Source: Auanema rhodensis (taxonomy: Eukaryota; Nematoda; Chromadorea; Rhabditida; Rhabditidae). Taken from it: a stretch of 64,000 bases of DNA. The notes under the pieces were generated by a model. It was not told where the DNA came from, searched no databases, and was given only the letters and a program-made list of their open reading frames with translations. Within the stretch, counting starts at the first letter, position 1. Each line of letters begins with the position of its first letter. The DNA lies in contig OZ059896.1 of the NCBI GenBank assembly GCA_964057225.1, forward strand, positions 10,106,001 to 10,170,000, in the 5' to 3' direction. This document shows, piece by piece, positions 26,542 to 38,818 of this stretch. The position numbers and the translations under genes are program-made.

Positions 26542-29500
26542 TTAAGCCCAATAATGGGTTTTAATATCAGATGACAGCTGTTGAGTTAACTTTTCGAAGA
26601 AATCAGGAGATCCATCGTGTTTAAGCTTACCATTGGAGCTGCCGGAAGCTTCCGACATCCCGTCGCAATCCATGAAGCTAAATTGCAAACTTTACAAAAT
26701 AAGAATAAATAAAGCATACTTGGCAGTCTTCCAGTTATTACGGCCTCTCTTAGCCAAATTAGCAGCTGCATAGACGTGACAAGGAACACCAGTACTACCC
26801 GCAACAGTCTATAAACTGGGTAATTAGTAATACATGAAACGAAAACAAACTTGATGTCCATAAGTGAGCATGTTGGTGATATTTTCAAGATCAGCAATAG
26901 GCAATGATTTTCCGGTTGAACCAGAGCGCCTATGTACAACAGTGCATTTAATAACTCTAGCAGTTCCCTAAAAATACAACTGTTTGATAACATCGATAGC
27001 TTTTAGCTCCTACCTGAATCGCCTTCTGTGGAATAAGGATGAACTCATCTAAGCATGGATTAACAATATCAGTGTCAACACAAGTTCCGGGTTTTACATT
27101 TTGATCACAAGGTCTATCTCTGGGGTTGATTCTGAATACAAGAAAGAATTAAAAGAAACATAAATGTAACTTACTTAGTTGGGACCATTCTATAATTACT
27201 AGATGTTTGACACACAATAGTTGTGATTGAAGGATTATAGGGTCTGCCCGAAATTCTACTGATCTCGGCAAAGCATTGACAGAACTCCTTCATCTCTTCT
27301 TCAACCTAGATATCGTATACTATACTATTATAATAATTTACTGTAAAACCTTTCCATACTCTCCTTCACTGGCTCCACTTCGGAAAATGATAATATCATC
27401 AGGATAACCCTTCGTAACTTTGCAGAAATCTTGAAGAGAATTTATCTAAAACAAAAAAAAATAGATTGTATAAAGATAATGTCCACATACACCATACTGA
27501 GCTAGACGAGAAATAGTAGCTAAACGAGGCTCTTGGAACCAGAACATTCCTCTCATTTGTGTAGGCACACCAACACTATAAGACATCTGAAAATCTTATT
27601 TATGTTACGGTAGTACGAGAAAAACATACTCCAACTACAGTTGGTTCACTTGCTACAACACCCAATTGACGATCAGCAAAAGATTGAGGACCAGCATGAG
27701 AAACATCAATACCAATAAACATTCGTTTCTTGTTGAAGAGTCTCTCAATACTGAAAGTTTTATTTTTAAAATGCAACTGAAAATAACTGTGCTCACGCAT
27801 TGCTATCTTGGGGATTCGAAGATTTATAGGCTTTAGACACATCAAATGTATGATTAACACCACCTAACTTAGGGTTTGTCTTCGAGACTAAATTTCCCAG
27901 AACCATGAAGTTACCCTTAAATCATAGCACTATGTGCGCTGCTTAAGAAATATAAACCTGGTTACTCAAAGCTTTTTGGAATGTTTGCTTGGAAACATGT
28001 TGAGTTACAATAGAATATCGTGCTTCCAAATATTTTAAGGTATCTAGGAATGAAGATAAAAAACAGTTGTGTGAAAAAACTAACTATGAACAGGATCTAA
28101 CTTTTGAGAGGTTACAGCAAATATGTATCTCATCTTATTTTGTTTAGCTTCTTGGAAAGCTTTGTCGATTAAATCATCCCGCTCAGAAGGAAGAGAAATA
28201 ACTGTCATCTTTCTACTATCAATAGTCATGTTCATTCCAGCAGCTCTACGAGCCAATGCATTGACGAAATCTCTTTAAATATCAATTAAAAAAGATACGA
28301 AGAAACTAAAACCTTGTTTGATTGTCATGTACACATCTGTCAAAGATGATGAACATCCAAGGATCTTTAAGTTCAGCGGTACTGAAGAAGTGGTCTCTAT
28401 AACATAAAAGAATGACTGAATAATAACAAATTGATCAATTACGATCCAAGCTTCCAATTCATAACACCATCTCTAGTCGGTTCAACCATTTTGCTTTTGT
28501 ACATAATAGCTGGTGGATGCAAAACACGAGCTGGCACTATTTCAGGCCTACCGCGGATTGTCACCTAGGATTTATAATTTTAAAGAAAATTATAAATTAT
28601 TTTCACACCCCAAAGGTTTGTAGATACTTGTTGTCAGCATCTGGTACCAATGACATAGCTTTCATTTGTCCATCAATGTGTTCCATAAGATTGATTGGTT
28701 TAAGTTGACATTCACGGATCATTTTTTCCACCTAAGCATCAAGAAAACTCTAAAGCTAGTTCTTTGATCATACCATAGAAGGAGTAGATTTGTTCGTTAC
28801 AACACGTTGACCTCTTTCAATATCTAAATACTCCATGGGAAAAGATAACAACTTGTTTCCTTTTTTTTGAACAACCAAGGGAAGAAACGGATACCTTAAC
28901 ATAGACATTTTGATTGAACATAGTGAATATCTCTTACTGCAGCTGAGCACAATATTTACGTAAATAATACTCAGTGACATTGATATTAAGCCCATCAAAT
29001 TCAACAAACTTTCTGGAAGAATCAAATAAATTAAATGCACCCCAATAAAAAAAATACGTATCAGCAGTAGCAGTATCCAATTTTGTAATCGGGAAAACTT
29101 GGTGAACTTTCATTCCCTTAAAGCTTGTACGAACCCATAAATCTGCAAAGCAACAATCGTCTACTTGAAGAACTCAATTGTTTTCTAAACCTTTCAGTTG
29201 AACATTCAGTTTTTTGAAATCCCTACTTGACAATCTTGCTAGATCTTCAACCCGTTGAAGATTATTAAATTTCTTACAGAAATCTATGAGTCTACACGAC
29301 TCAAAAAATGGAGATTTCTTTGCTAAAAACTCAAGATGAGCCATTTTTCAATGAACAAAATAATACCGTCTAGTTGTAACATCAAAGTAGAACCATCTTG
29401 ATCAACAACACGACAATTCTTTTGATTACCGGGCTTTACTACCTTTCCTTCACGTAAATCCGTATCGTCTCTAGAGCTTCTACAATATGTACGGTTCTTG

Positions 29501-30331
29501 AAGACAAAGTGATCTTGTCTGAATATTTCATCTATCTCAAAGTTATATTGAGCAATCCTACTGTCTATTAACATGAGCGCTGGTTAACAGTTCCGTAAAC
29601 TGAATCAACTCGCGATTATCCACATTTGTATTGCAAGGTTCAATCTCTCCAACGGCTTGTATATTAATGCGCACCTGAATCCAGGTGTTTAAACACAACA
29701 CATTTTAAAAAAACCTTTGTGAATTTATTGCCCATATGAGTCTTTGTATTGCTACTAGATATATCACCCTAAAACATATCCGGTAGGTAATAAATATGCT
29801 ATATATACTATACCCCTTCAAGGACGAAATTCATGGGGCAAGTTAGCGGCTTAACTGTGTAGAAGAAATTTCCACAGTCATAAACAACTCCAAATTTCTC
29901 TGAAGACAAAGGTGTTCCTAGTTTAGCAGTATAAGCAATCAAGTCGTGGAAGAGACTCATCGTAACTCTGCGTCTTGCTTGAACAGCAAAACTGGAAAAT
30001 ATGCAAGATACTCAACAAAATTCAGTAAAAACCTACTCATTTCGTTGGCCTATAGTAAGCTCTTTCTCTTTGGTATCATCTTCATTGCATTTAATCATTT
30101 CAATGCGATACTTATAAACTTTCTTCATGCGCTTAATATCAATAACAAACAAATTAGTTTGTACGTCAACATTATCAGCGGCCTTAATAGGGTTGCTGCT
30201 CACCCTCTCTAAACCATGAATAGTTCATTATATCTCCAGCATGGCAACTAACCAGGAGCTTCAAATTGGCTCCAATCCCGCTGCTCTTCATTCTCAGCTT
30301 TAAAAATTGGTTCAGCCTTCGGCTGCATCAT
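26542..30331 (-). CDS. Worm-type Argonaute (WAGO-like), apparently slicer-dead
   Basis: A multi-exon gene of roughly 950-1,000 residues covers N, PAZ, MID and PIWI regions. The ATG at 30331 (MMQPKAEPIF) sits directly after TTTTCCAG, a likely trans-splice acceptor. PIWI landmarks include NPKLGGVNHTF, GIDVSHAG (first catalytic Asp present), FRSGASEGE (usually RDGVSEGQ) and PGTCVDTDIVNP. The third catalytic Asp is therefore Ser. The C-terminal catalytic His, normally in YAHLVAF, falls in VYAAANLA, where the aligned residue is Ala. Worm WAGO proteins typically lack the full catalytic set and bind secondary small RNAs, so silencing by recruitment rather than cleavage is the likely mode. The C-terminus has an unusual Ser/Gly-rich insertion (SEASGSSNGK) before THYWA. 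The gene is tail-to-tail with the NWD1-like gene, about 140-235 bp apart. Confidence 0.9.
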
Positions 30332-32396
30332 CTGGAAAAGTTGTCATATAGTGAATAGAGAATGGTTGTCAGAGAGTTGGGAATTAAAACAAATGAGTGT
30401 CATACAATGGACGCCAAGTTTGAATATCCAATCGATAACTTTTAGTAGATCAAAATTCAGTATGAGACCATTTAGCGAAGCTAGGAGAGTTACTGTAATC
30501 TTAAACTATATACAAACATTATCCACGAATGTAAAACAATAAACATTATGTTCGAAAGACTAGTATGGAAAAATAAAATAATTTAAAGAAGAAATCGTTC
30601 ATTGCGGATTTCAAATGAAAATTCCAAATGTTCAACAACAACTATACTGAATAATGAAATGAAACTATAACTCATTTAAATTGTTACTTAACTAAAAAAA
30701 TAGAAATATTTTTATTATCAGTATAAATAAAAATACAGAAATTGTATTTTTAACATATTTTTAGACAATTGTGTACAATTGATTTCGCGAATGTATTAGA
30801 ATATGATGAGTTTTCTAAATATGGTCACGTGAAGCTTATAGTGCAGTAAGGATCTTGAGATTGTGCACTAGCGTGGAATAACTCAGAAAAATCAATAATA
30901 CACTGCAATATATAATTGATGTGGCTAGGGCTATCGTTGTTACATATAAGTAAAAAGGAAAAACTACAAATTTAATCTGAGTAGACAATACAGTAAATGT
31001 CTAAAAAAGGTTTAGTATTTTTACTAATAATTTGTACTTTAAATTGGAAATATTGAAACAAACAATATCATCATAAAGAAATAAATATATACATGTTATT
31101 TACATAAATTTATATTTATTCATTTATAAATATATTACTTAATTTACTCTACTCGACAAATGTATTATTGAACAATTTGAACTCAAAACTTACAATATTA
31201 GAATACCATACAAATTCGAACAGCAAAAGAAACCGTTTGAAATGGAAATTAAAAAATTAAAAATAATTAGAAATAGAATATAAATAATATTATATAATAA
31301 AGCAGAATATGTAAAATTTGGGTACAATGTAAGCTTCCTTCGGCGTTATCACTTTGGAGCAATATTTTCATTTACACGCTGTAAATGTGAACGTATAGCG
31401 ACTAGCTAGTCGACCGTATGAGAACGGAGTGCGCTCCCCAGTGGGGGGGGAAGTTACAGTCGATGAAGAACAATGAACAATATAATATTCTTTCTTATGA
31501 TATTGGGTGGAACATTAAGATTATAAATGTATATAATTTATTACAGATCATTTCAATAAATAATTTCTTTTTGACTATCCCTATAGTTATAATCATGAAA
31601 GCGAAGAGAAACGTATTCCCTGAACTACAAAAGTTAAAATTTACGTAATGTTTTTCATTGTTACTATGGAATAGTATATCATGTTATGATGAAGTTGATA
31701 TCATATTATTAATATTTTATTTTAAAATGAGTGTTTAGAAGTAAGTTGAGAACATTTCAAATAACTTACTTAATGAAAGAACAAAAAAAACGATTACAAA
31801 ACTTTAAACCTTGAAAGGATTACTTTATTGTGAGAAAGAGTGATATTTAACTAATCTCTTTCTTAATTTATAGTTTTATATTGTGCATCTATGTTTCATT
31901 TTACATCTCAATATGTATATAAATGAAAATTGAGTGTTTTTTTTTTGTTATTTTTTCAGTTTAAAGTTTAAAATATAGTTTAATACATCAATTTTATTAT
32001 CTCATATACTAATTACTTTTGTGTGAATATTGCTGGTTTGTTCTATTAACTTTGCTGAAGTTGTGAAATTAGTGTTAATAATATGTACTTTTAAATGTAG
32101 TTTCTTTTACTTTTTGTGATTATAACTGTGTCGAAGAACATTCAACAGTCTTCATCACTCGGATCTTGGTTGTCTGTTTATAAAGTTTTAAGTTTATCAT
32201 ACATCGTATCATATAAATATCATAATAATAGTATACGGAAATTCCCAACGCGTGTAACATGAAAATGTCGATTGCCATTTGATTATTACTCTTGATAATT
32301 TCAATTCCTCTATACAATCTAAACTTGAGTTTCATAATTTATCCACTATTCCCATTTGTTTTCAGGAGTCTATCAGAAGTCGTTCATTTTTCAATA
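30332..32396. other. Intergenic between divergent Argonaute and receptor genes
   Basis: The upstream regions of both neighbours. AT-rich, with a short palindrome near 31400 (GACTAGCTAGTC) and a G-run near 31442. The open frames here lack splice or family support. Confidence 0.5.
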
Positions 32397-33719
32397 ATGT
32401 TGAAGTTTTTTCTTGGCATAATATTAGGTGTATTTACACTGCTCGGAATTCTTATAACATTATTAGCTTTATATCCTGTATATTATTTGGCGTTTAAGTA
32501 AGTGAAATGTTGATTTTTATCATTTTCCTAACATAACAGTATACCTGTTCAGAAAAAAATCATCTCCAATATATGTGATTGCTGCATCAAATCTTTCAAT
32601 TGATCTAATTCAATTGTTACTAGCTTTCTTCTACCTCAGCCCTTCAATTGTTTCAAATGTAAAATATTTAAATTACATTAATGTTTTCAAATCATTACCA
32701 CATACGTTGCAGAATTGGTTATTTCCTGGAAAACGTAATGATCCTGTTGTTAAATACCTGTCAGATATTTTTTTATTTTGTTGGTACAACTTATCTGTCT
32801 CTCAGATAATAATGGCTGTTAACAGGTTTTAATTTGAAATATTCTGAAATAAAATACCGAAAATTATTCCAGACTTGTTGTAGTTTGCTTACCAAGTTTC
32901 TCATTTTTTACATATTCGGTTGTCTGTGTCTTTGTTATTCTGTTATATCCAGCATCACTTAGTCTTTGTGTAGTTTCACAACATTACACTCCATGTTGCG
33001 CGTAAGTTCATTCAAATATAAATAGAAACGAATATATTGATATCTTCAGATTTTCTTTTGATCAAGAACTTAATTCTTATTCATATACAACAATTGAAAA
33101 TGTGATAAATTTTTCAAATGAATACATCGATCTTCCGTTAAACACTTTATCTTCTTCTATCTGCGCATTTTGCTACATTACCGTATGTTAAATCCTACGT
33201 GATCATAAAAATCAGAAATTAACTTTTTCATTACTTTTAGTTAATTGTTTATGTGCGAAGATCAACGAACAAAGTTTTACTTAGTCAAAATGCCCGACAT
33301 AAAAGAAATATGAAAGAATATATGTAATTATATAATATTTATTTCTATATAAATAATAACAATTTAGGTATGCTGTACAATTCTGCGTAATTTCTGTATT
33401 TTACCTATTTTCTTGGGTTTTATTCCGAGTTCTACCTCCATTTGTAATTTTGTTCGATGGTTCAGTTAACTGGTTCATCTTTATTCCAATCTGCGTTTCA
33501 ATTAATAGTAGCGCAAATGCTTTAGTGTACTTGTTAGCTAATAACGAAGTTGATAACATTTTTATGAAAATATACTTAACTATACAATTATAGGTTAAAC
33601 GTATTTTGTTACAAAGAATGCTTCCTATTATCAATAAAGTTCCATTCTACTTCAGTTATGCTCGAAAGACAGCACCTGCAGTACAAGGAAGCAGTCGCAT
33701 TTCTGAACTTGCTAAATAA
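32397..33719 (+). CDS. Seven-transmembrane chemoreceptor, srx-like, copy A
   Basis: About eight exons encode roughly 323 residues with seven hydrophobic segments. The ATG at 32397 (MLKFFLGIIL) follows a TTTTCAG acceptor near 32365, and it matches the MLK starts of the other two copies. Shared landmarks are KKSSPIYVIA at the start of TM2, a (M)AVNR motif closing TM3 (the position of the GPCR DRY), a Cys pair (CC) in the second extracellular loop and VYVRR in the third cytoplasmic loop. Nematode serpentine receptors of the srx/srsx kind have this layout and are usually expressed in chemosensory neurons; the exact subfamily is my best guess. The 54-bp segment 32659-32712 (GTAAAA..TTGCAG) has no stop in frame but is probably an intron, because its counterpart in copy B is 50 bp and would break the frame. 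Confidence 0.75.
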
Positions 33720-34495
33720 GTTAATATTTGGACGATTTTTCTGCAATTTGCTACTTTATTGTGATTTTAAGTTGTGTATAAACTTCTTTTATAATTATCA
33801 TATATCATGTGAGGATTAATATTTAAAAAGGATAAAGAGTGATCTAAGCTATAAGCTTTCACGTAACTTACTTCTTAATCTGGATACAATTCTGATTTCA
33901 ATGATCCGCAATGTCATTAGACAAGAGAAACTATGAATTTTGAATGAATGTATGTGAATGTGGAATTTCTTTCATTACTTTATACATCCTGTTCTCGCAT
34001 CAAGCTTTCAGGTTGATGTCCATCCGCGCAGCTTTTTTTGATCGAAAATCGAACTTTAAGACAATTTTGAACCGGATAACTTTTTCATCTCAAGAAATCT
34101 TGAGATAGGTATTTAAAGAAAAGAAACAAGAAGATTCATTTATTTTGTGTTATTTAGTTTTCTTAGAGCTTTAAATACATATATTTTATGAATTAAGACA
34201 GGTTTCAAAAGAAATAATTATAATATGAGATTATTTTTTGTAACTTATTCAACCTTTTATTAAATGTTTTATATTTTTATGTACATTATAGTTTATTCTA
34301 ATCCTTTCTATAAAAATTTTCTTAACTCTAATCACTATCTATATCAAGTTGAGAAAAGCTTTTTAAAATTAAAATTATACAATAGAATAAATAGTTAAAT
34401 CTGCTTAATCTTCAAGAATTTCATATTATACGTATAGTTATTATACTAAAAATTCTAATAATTGTTTAAATTATTCAAATTATTGTTTTTTTAGA
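33720..34495. other. Intergenic, nothing recognised
   Basis: AT-rich spacer between receptor copy A and the collagen gene, with no supported feature. Confidence 0.5.
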
Positions 34496-35911
34496 ATGGG
34501 AAGTTCTTCCATCGCCGTCATTACAACTATATCAGCTGTAATAACATTTGGTTCTGTATTGGCTACTGTCATTTTGGCAATTGATATGAATTCCTTTTTT
34601 AATGTTTCCCTAACAACTATTAATGAATTTGACGTGAGTAGTATGAGTAAAATAGATAATTATTACAAAAAAATTTTATAATTATTTAGGATTATGCAAA
34701 AATTGCTTGGGAAAAGATGATGGAAGTTAATTACAAGAAGCAGTCAGCAAATATCTTTCGTACAAAACGAGATACAAAATGTGCATGTTCTCTTGCTCCA
34801 CATAATTGCCCAGACGGTCCCAGAGGTGTGATCTTTCATCAAGATCTTTAATTTCTCATAATTTCTTTAAAGGAAGCTCTGGAATTCCTGGAGAGCCAGG
34901 TAAGGATGGACTTCCTGGGGAAATAGGAAGAGATGGTGAGCCTGCTTGTCAACTTGGTTGTGGACAATATCAAAATTCGGATGGCTGTATTAGGGTAACA
35001 TCTAATTTTTATTATCAATATTCATTTTATGATAATTTTCATCAAATATTACACATGGTAACAATACAAAAAGTAATTTTTAACAATAGCATACTTCTAT
35101 TAATGACGTCATTAACAAAAAAAGTATTATGTATATTAATGAATAGAATACGTGGGAATATTTTAAACTCTCAAGACAAATTCTCATTGTGATGCAAAAC
35201 TAGTATATTGCGAAATTACAAATGATTTAACAAATTGATTACCATTAAATGGATTTATCTAAATTACGAAATTATACAATTCTTATTCCAGTGCCCTGCA
35301 GGACAGCCAGGTCCTCCTGGACCACCGGGAGAACCAGGACCAACAGGACCATCTGGAGCTACTGGTCCTTGTGGACCAACCGGACGACAAGGACTAGTAA
35401 GCTAGTAAGGGAAGGGATATAACTAAAAAATTAATTATAGCCGGGACAAAGAGGAGAAAACGGTTATCAAGGAGAAGCAGGAAGACAAGGACCCGCAGGA
35501 ATACAAGGTGTTCCAGGAAAAAATGTCGGAAGTTGTCCTGGACCTGCTCTTCCCGGCCCACCGGGTATGTAAGCTAAATATTTTTCAACGTTACGTTTTG
35601 CATTTGTTCTAAGAACTCTAATATCATACTTTTATTTTATGTTAAGCATATCAATATTTTAGGACAACCTGGAAGACCTGGTCTCACCGGTAGCCCTGGA
35701 GAAAATGGTATTCCAGGACAGGTCGGACCTCAAGGAGTTTATGGAGCACCTGGTAAAGATGGTCGCCATGTGAGTTGATTGTGATATGCTTTCAAGTTAC
35801 CAATATTCATAACAGGGATTACATGGAAGAAATGGCAAAAGAGGAAGCCCTGGTATTCCAGGAGATGATGCTGCTTACTGTGCTTGCCCTGATCGAACAC
35901 TTGCAGCATAA
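34496..35911 (+). CDS. Cuticle collagen
   Basis: Seven exons (34496-34633, 34690-34825, 34873-34994, 35292-35396, 35441-35564, 35663-35769, 35816-35911) sum to 828 nt, giving 275 residues. The ATG directly follows TTTTTTTAGA, a likely trans-splice acceptor. The N-terminus has the hydrophobic anchor of Col_cuticle_N proteins (ITTISAVITFGSVLATVILA). A furin-like cleavage site follows (FRTKRD, around residue 70), then a Cys cluster (CACSLAPHNC). The Gly-X-Y blocks are interrupted by Cys-containing spacers (LGCGQYQNSDGCIRC; SCPGPALPG), and the C-terminal tail ends YCACPDRTLAA. The product should be secreted by the epidermis, trimerise and crosslink into cuticle. Its place between chemoreceptor genes looks incidental. 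Confidence 0.95.
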
Positions 35912-36368
35912 ACACTACAAGATTATTAAGAAATAAAAGAAATAAGAGTTATTATTATTATTTTAAAGAAAATATTATGATGATCTTCTCTATTCTATAT
36001 ATTAGACATTATAATATATAAACAAAATTTCTTCAAAGGTTTGAAGTATTCTCATTAATCTATATTTGATGGCAATACTTGGGATTCAAGAAATATGATT
36101 TATTTAAAATACAACTTATATTCATGATAAGCTTATAACTTATTAATATCCATTATATTTGCTATCAAAAACATTATTAAAGAAGATTATCAATTACATA
36201 ATATTCAAAATACATAAAATATAAAATCAGAAAGGCCACATAAACTTTATTCGGTCTAAAGATTGCATTATAGATTATAGGTCCAGAATAAAAGAATAGC
36301 CACAACAGAAAATCCAAGTAAATCGAGCTGTTATAACTCATAGGTATGCTACAAGTATTGATATCATA

Positions 36369-37047
36369 TTAGGTGTGTCAATAAAAACGTAGCCACCCGC
36401 AAGAATTTGAAAAAAATGTGCTAATTTTACAAAATTTGAAAATATTTAAATCTGATAAAACAAAAAAAAAATTTTTATTTTGTTTTTTTCCTCTGAAAAA
36501 ACGTTTTTATTTTACCCACTTTAATTTTTTGATTTTTCATTATGGATGTAGCACAAATGCGCCATGTCCTTCTTTCTCATTAGCCACCAAAAAATGAAGG
36601 CTATTTATGAAGAATCTTCTCCAGCATACAGCACATGTAAGAAGTGGTTTGCCCGCTTCAAAACCGGCAAGAACAATCTTGCAGATCGTCAGAGACCCGG
36701 TGTCAGTCAGAAATTCAATGATTCTGACCTCCAAAATACTCTCGATCAAATTCCTGGAGCAACCAAACTCCAGATCGGGAAAAAACGGGAAAAAAAGTCC
36801 GTTTTCTGGAATGAAAACAGAGTTCTCTACTATGAGCTTTTACCTTACGGTAGAACCATCATATGGAGAACACTAATCAGAGTTTTGAAGCATCCTACCT
36901 ATTCTCCAGACCTTGCTCCAATAGATTACCATCTATTCAGGTCAATGGAACATAGATTGAGAGGGGCAAGCTTCAAAACTATTGAGGAAGTTGATTTCAT
37001 TCATTTCAAATTTTCATTTAAAAAATTTCGACATACATATTTGTAGT
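36369..37047 (+). mobile_element. Decayed mariner transposon remnant
   Basis: A 5' end reading TTAGGTGTGTCAATAAAAAC after a TA target resembles mariner inverted repeats. It is followed by broken transposase coding sequence: near 36.55 kb the N-terminal helix-turn-helix region (KKWFARFKTG), frameshifted at its start, then WNENRVLYYELLPYG and HPTYSPDLAPIDYHLF. Internal deletions removed the segments holding the first two catalytic Asp residues; only the last Asp (in APIDYH) remains. I found no matching 3' inverted repeat downstream. The element cannot encode an active transposase. Confidence 0.9.
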
Positions 37048-37482
37048 TTTATTCAAAGTATGTAATAATACCAAATTTAAATATAAATAATTTAATTCAA
37101 ATTCGAAGTTTTCGTGAATTGAATACTAGTTAATAACCCTGATGAGACAACGTGATAATACGAAATACCGTTTTTGGTGTGTACGAAAAGAGCAAACGAA
37201 TTAAAGTTAAAAGCATCATATTAAGTTCAGAGAACATTCTTCTAAAATTAATGAAAACGACAGATACCTCATGAAGTTTCAAATTTGTTTTCACAGCTCT
37301 TTATGGTATTACTTAAGTTCTAATTTTCGAAAATTTTCTATACGAATTCGTGAAATCAAAATCATTAATCTCAACATAACAGTTTCAATATTTTGTTTTA
37401 TATTCCCAAAATAATTAAAAATCTGTAACAATCTTTTTTCGTTCAAGAGTGAAGATTTCAGAAAATACAGATATTTAGTTGA

Positions 37483-38818
37483 ATGTTGAAGCATATTCTT
37501 CTTACAATTCTTGCATCAACTTCGTTTCTAGGACTATTCATAAATATTTTAATAGTCTATCCTGTGGTACTGTTGGCTTTCAAGTAATATTCGACAATTT
37601 TTTCGTTAATGTTACCAAATATTTTCATTTTTTTCAGGAAAAAGTCTTCTCCTATTTATGTGATTGCTCTATCGAGTTTATGCTTAGATTGTTTTCAAAT
37701 TTTTTCAGTTTTATGTTACACCATTCCATCAACACTTCTAGATGTACAATCATATTTATTCAATATTTTCACTCTTCATTAACAAGTTTTCAGGATTGGT
37801 TATTTCCAGGTGAAAGATTTAGCCCTGCTATGAAGTTCATATCTGATATTTTTATCTATTGTTGGTATACCATTTCATCATCACAATTTCTAACAGCAGT
37901 TAATAGGTAAAATTCACTTAAGACTTCAATGAGAGTTATCTTTCAGATTGGTTGTTGTCTGTTTTCCACAATATAATATTTTTACTTTTAAAGTAGTCTG
38001 TATACTCGTTGTACTACAATATGTTTTAGCTTTTATAATAACATTAACCACACAGCACATTCTACCATGCTGCGCGTATATTTTGATTTTTCTTAATTTT
38101 TATGAAAAAAATATGATTTAGGTTTACGCTTGATAAAGACATATATTCCTATTCTTATAATAATATAGAGGGAGATATAAATTATGCGAATTTATATGTA
38201 GATCTTCCTATAAATAGTATAACATCAATAACATGTATAATATGTTATACTACTGTCAGTTTTGAATGATACAACTCAAAATTACAAAAAAAAAAAGAAT
38301 TTCAGATAGTAATTTATGTGAGAAAATCAAGTAAAAACGCAAATCTTAGTAAAATAGCTCGAAATAAACGAAAACTTAAAGAATACATGTAAGTATACGT
38401 ATAAGTATAATATAAGTATAATATAAGTATAAGTATATATTCTTTTATATTAATTAGATCATATATTCTCAGATATATTAATGTATTTAGGTATGCTATA
38501 CAGTTCTGTGTGATCTCTGTTTTTTATTGTTTTTGTTGGATATTATTTCGTGTTATGCCACCAATCGTGTTAAATATTTTAAAAGTTTCTCCTTCTTTGC
38601 TTATTATAACACCGATTTGTGTAACAATTAACAGTAGTGCTAATGCATTCATTTTTCTTCTTGTTAATACTGAGGTAAATCACTTTTACTGAATAATAAA
38701 ATAGAAACATTTCAAGGTGAAACGAATTGTTTCTGAACATACTCGTCCTGTTGTTCATATGATCAAAAGCACCACAGGAGCACTTATTGATAATCGATTA
38801 TTTAAATCAACCAATTAA
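37483..38818 (+). CDS. Seven-transmembrane chemoreceptor, srx-like, copy B
   Basis: Closely related to copies A and C, with the same exon structure: start MLKHILLTIL at 37483, KKSSPIYVIA at TM2, TAVNR at TM3, PCC in the second extracellular loop, IVIYVRKSS in the third cytoplasmic loop, and LLVNTE before the final exon. The stop is at 38816-38818. A segment near 37746-37795 would introduce a stop if read through; it is a 50-bp GT..AG intron at the same place as in copies A and C. The region from TM5 into TM6, including two introns, is nearly identical to copy C (see the repeat entries), while the rest of the gene has diverged far more. Confidence 0.75.
38234..38509 (+). repeat. Near-identical tract shared with receptor copy C (copy in B)
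   Basis: These 276 bp match 40865-41139 with only two substitutions and a one-base A-run difference that I could find. The tract spans the end of one exon, a complete intron, the short exon encoding IVIYVRKSSKNANLS, the next intron with its GTATAA repeats, and the start of the following exon. Identity stops abruptly on both sides. Confidence 0.9.

Noticed and set aside
36540-36749. Minus-strand frame across the mariner remnant
   Set aside because: It is the antisense shadow of the transposase helix-turn-helix region.
37740-37800. Apparent stop and frameshift in receptor copy B
   Set aside because: A 50-bp GT..AG intron at the same position as gaps in copies A and C restores the frame, so the gene is not broken here.
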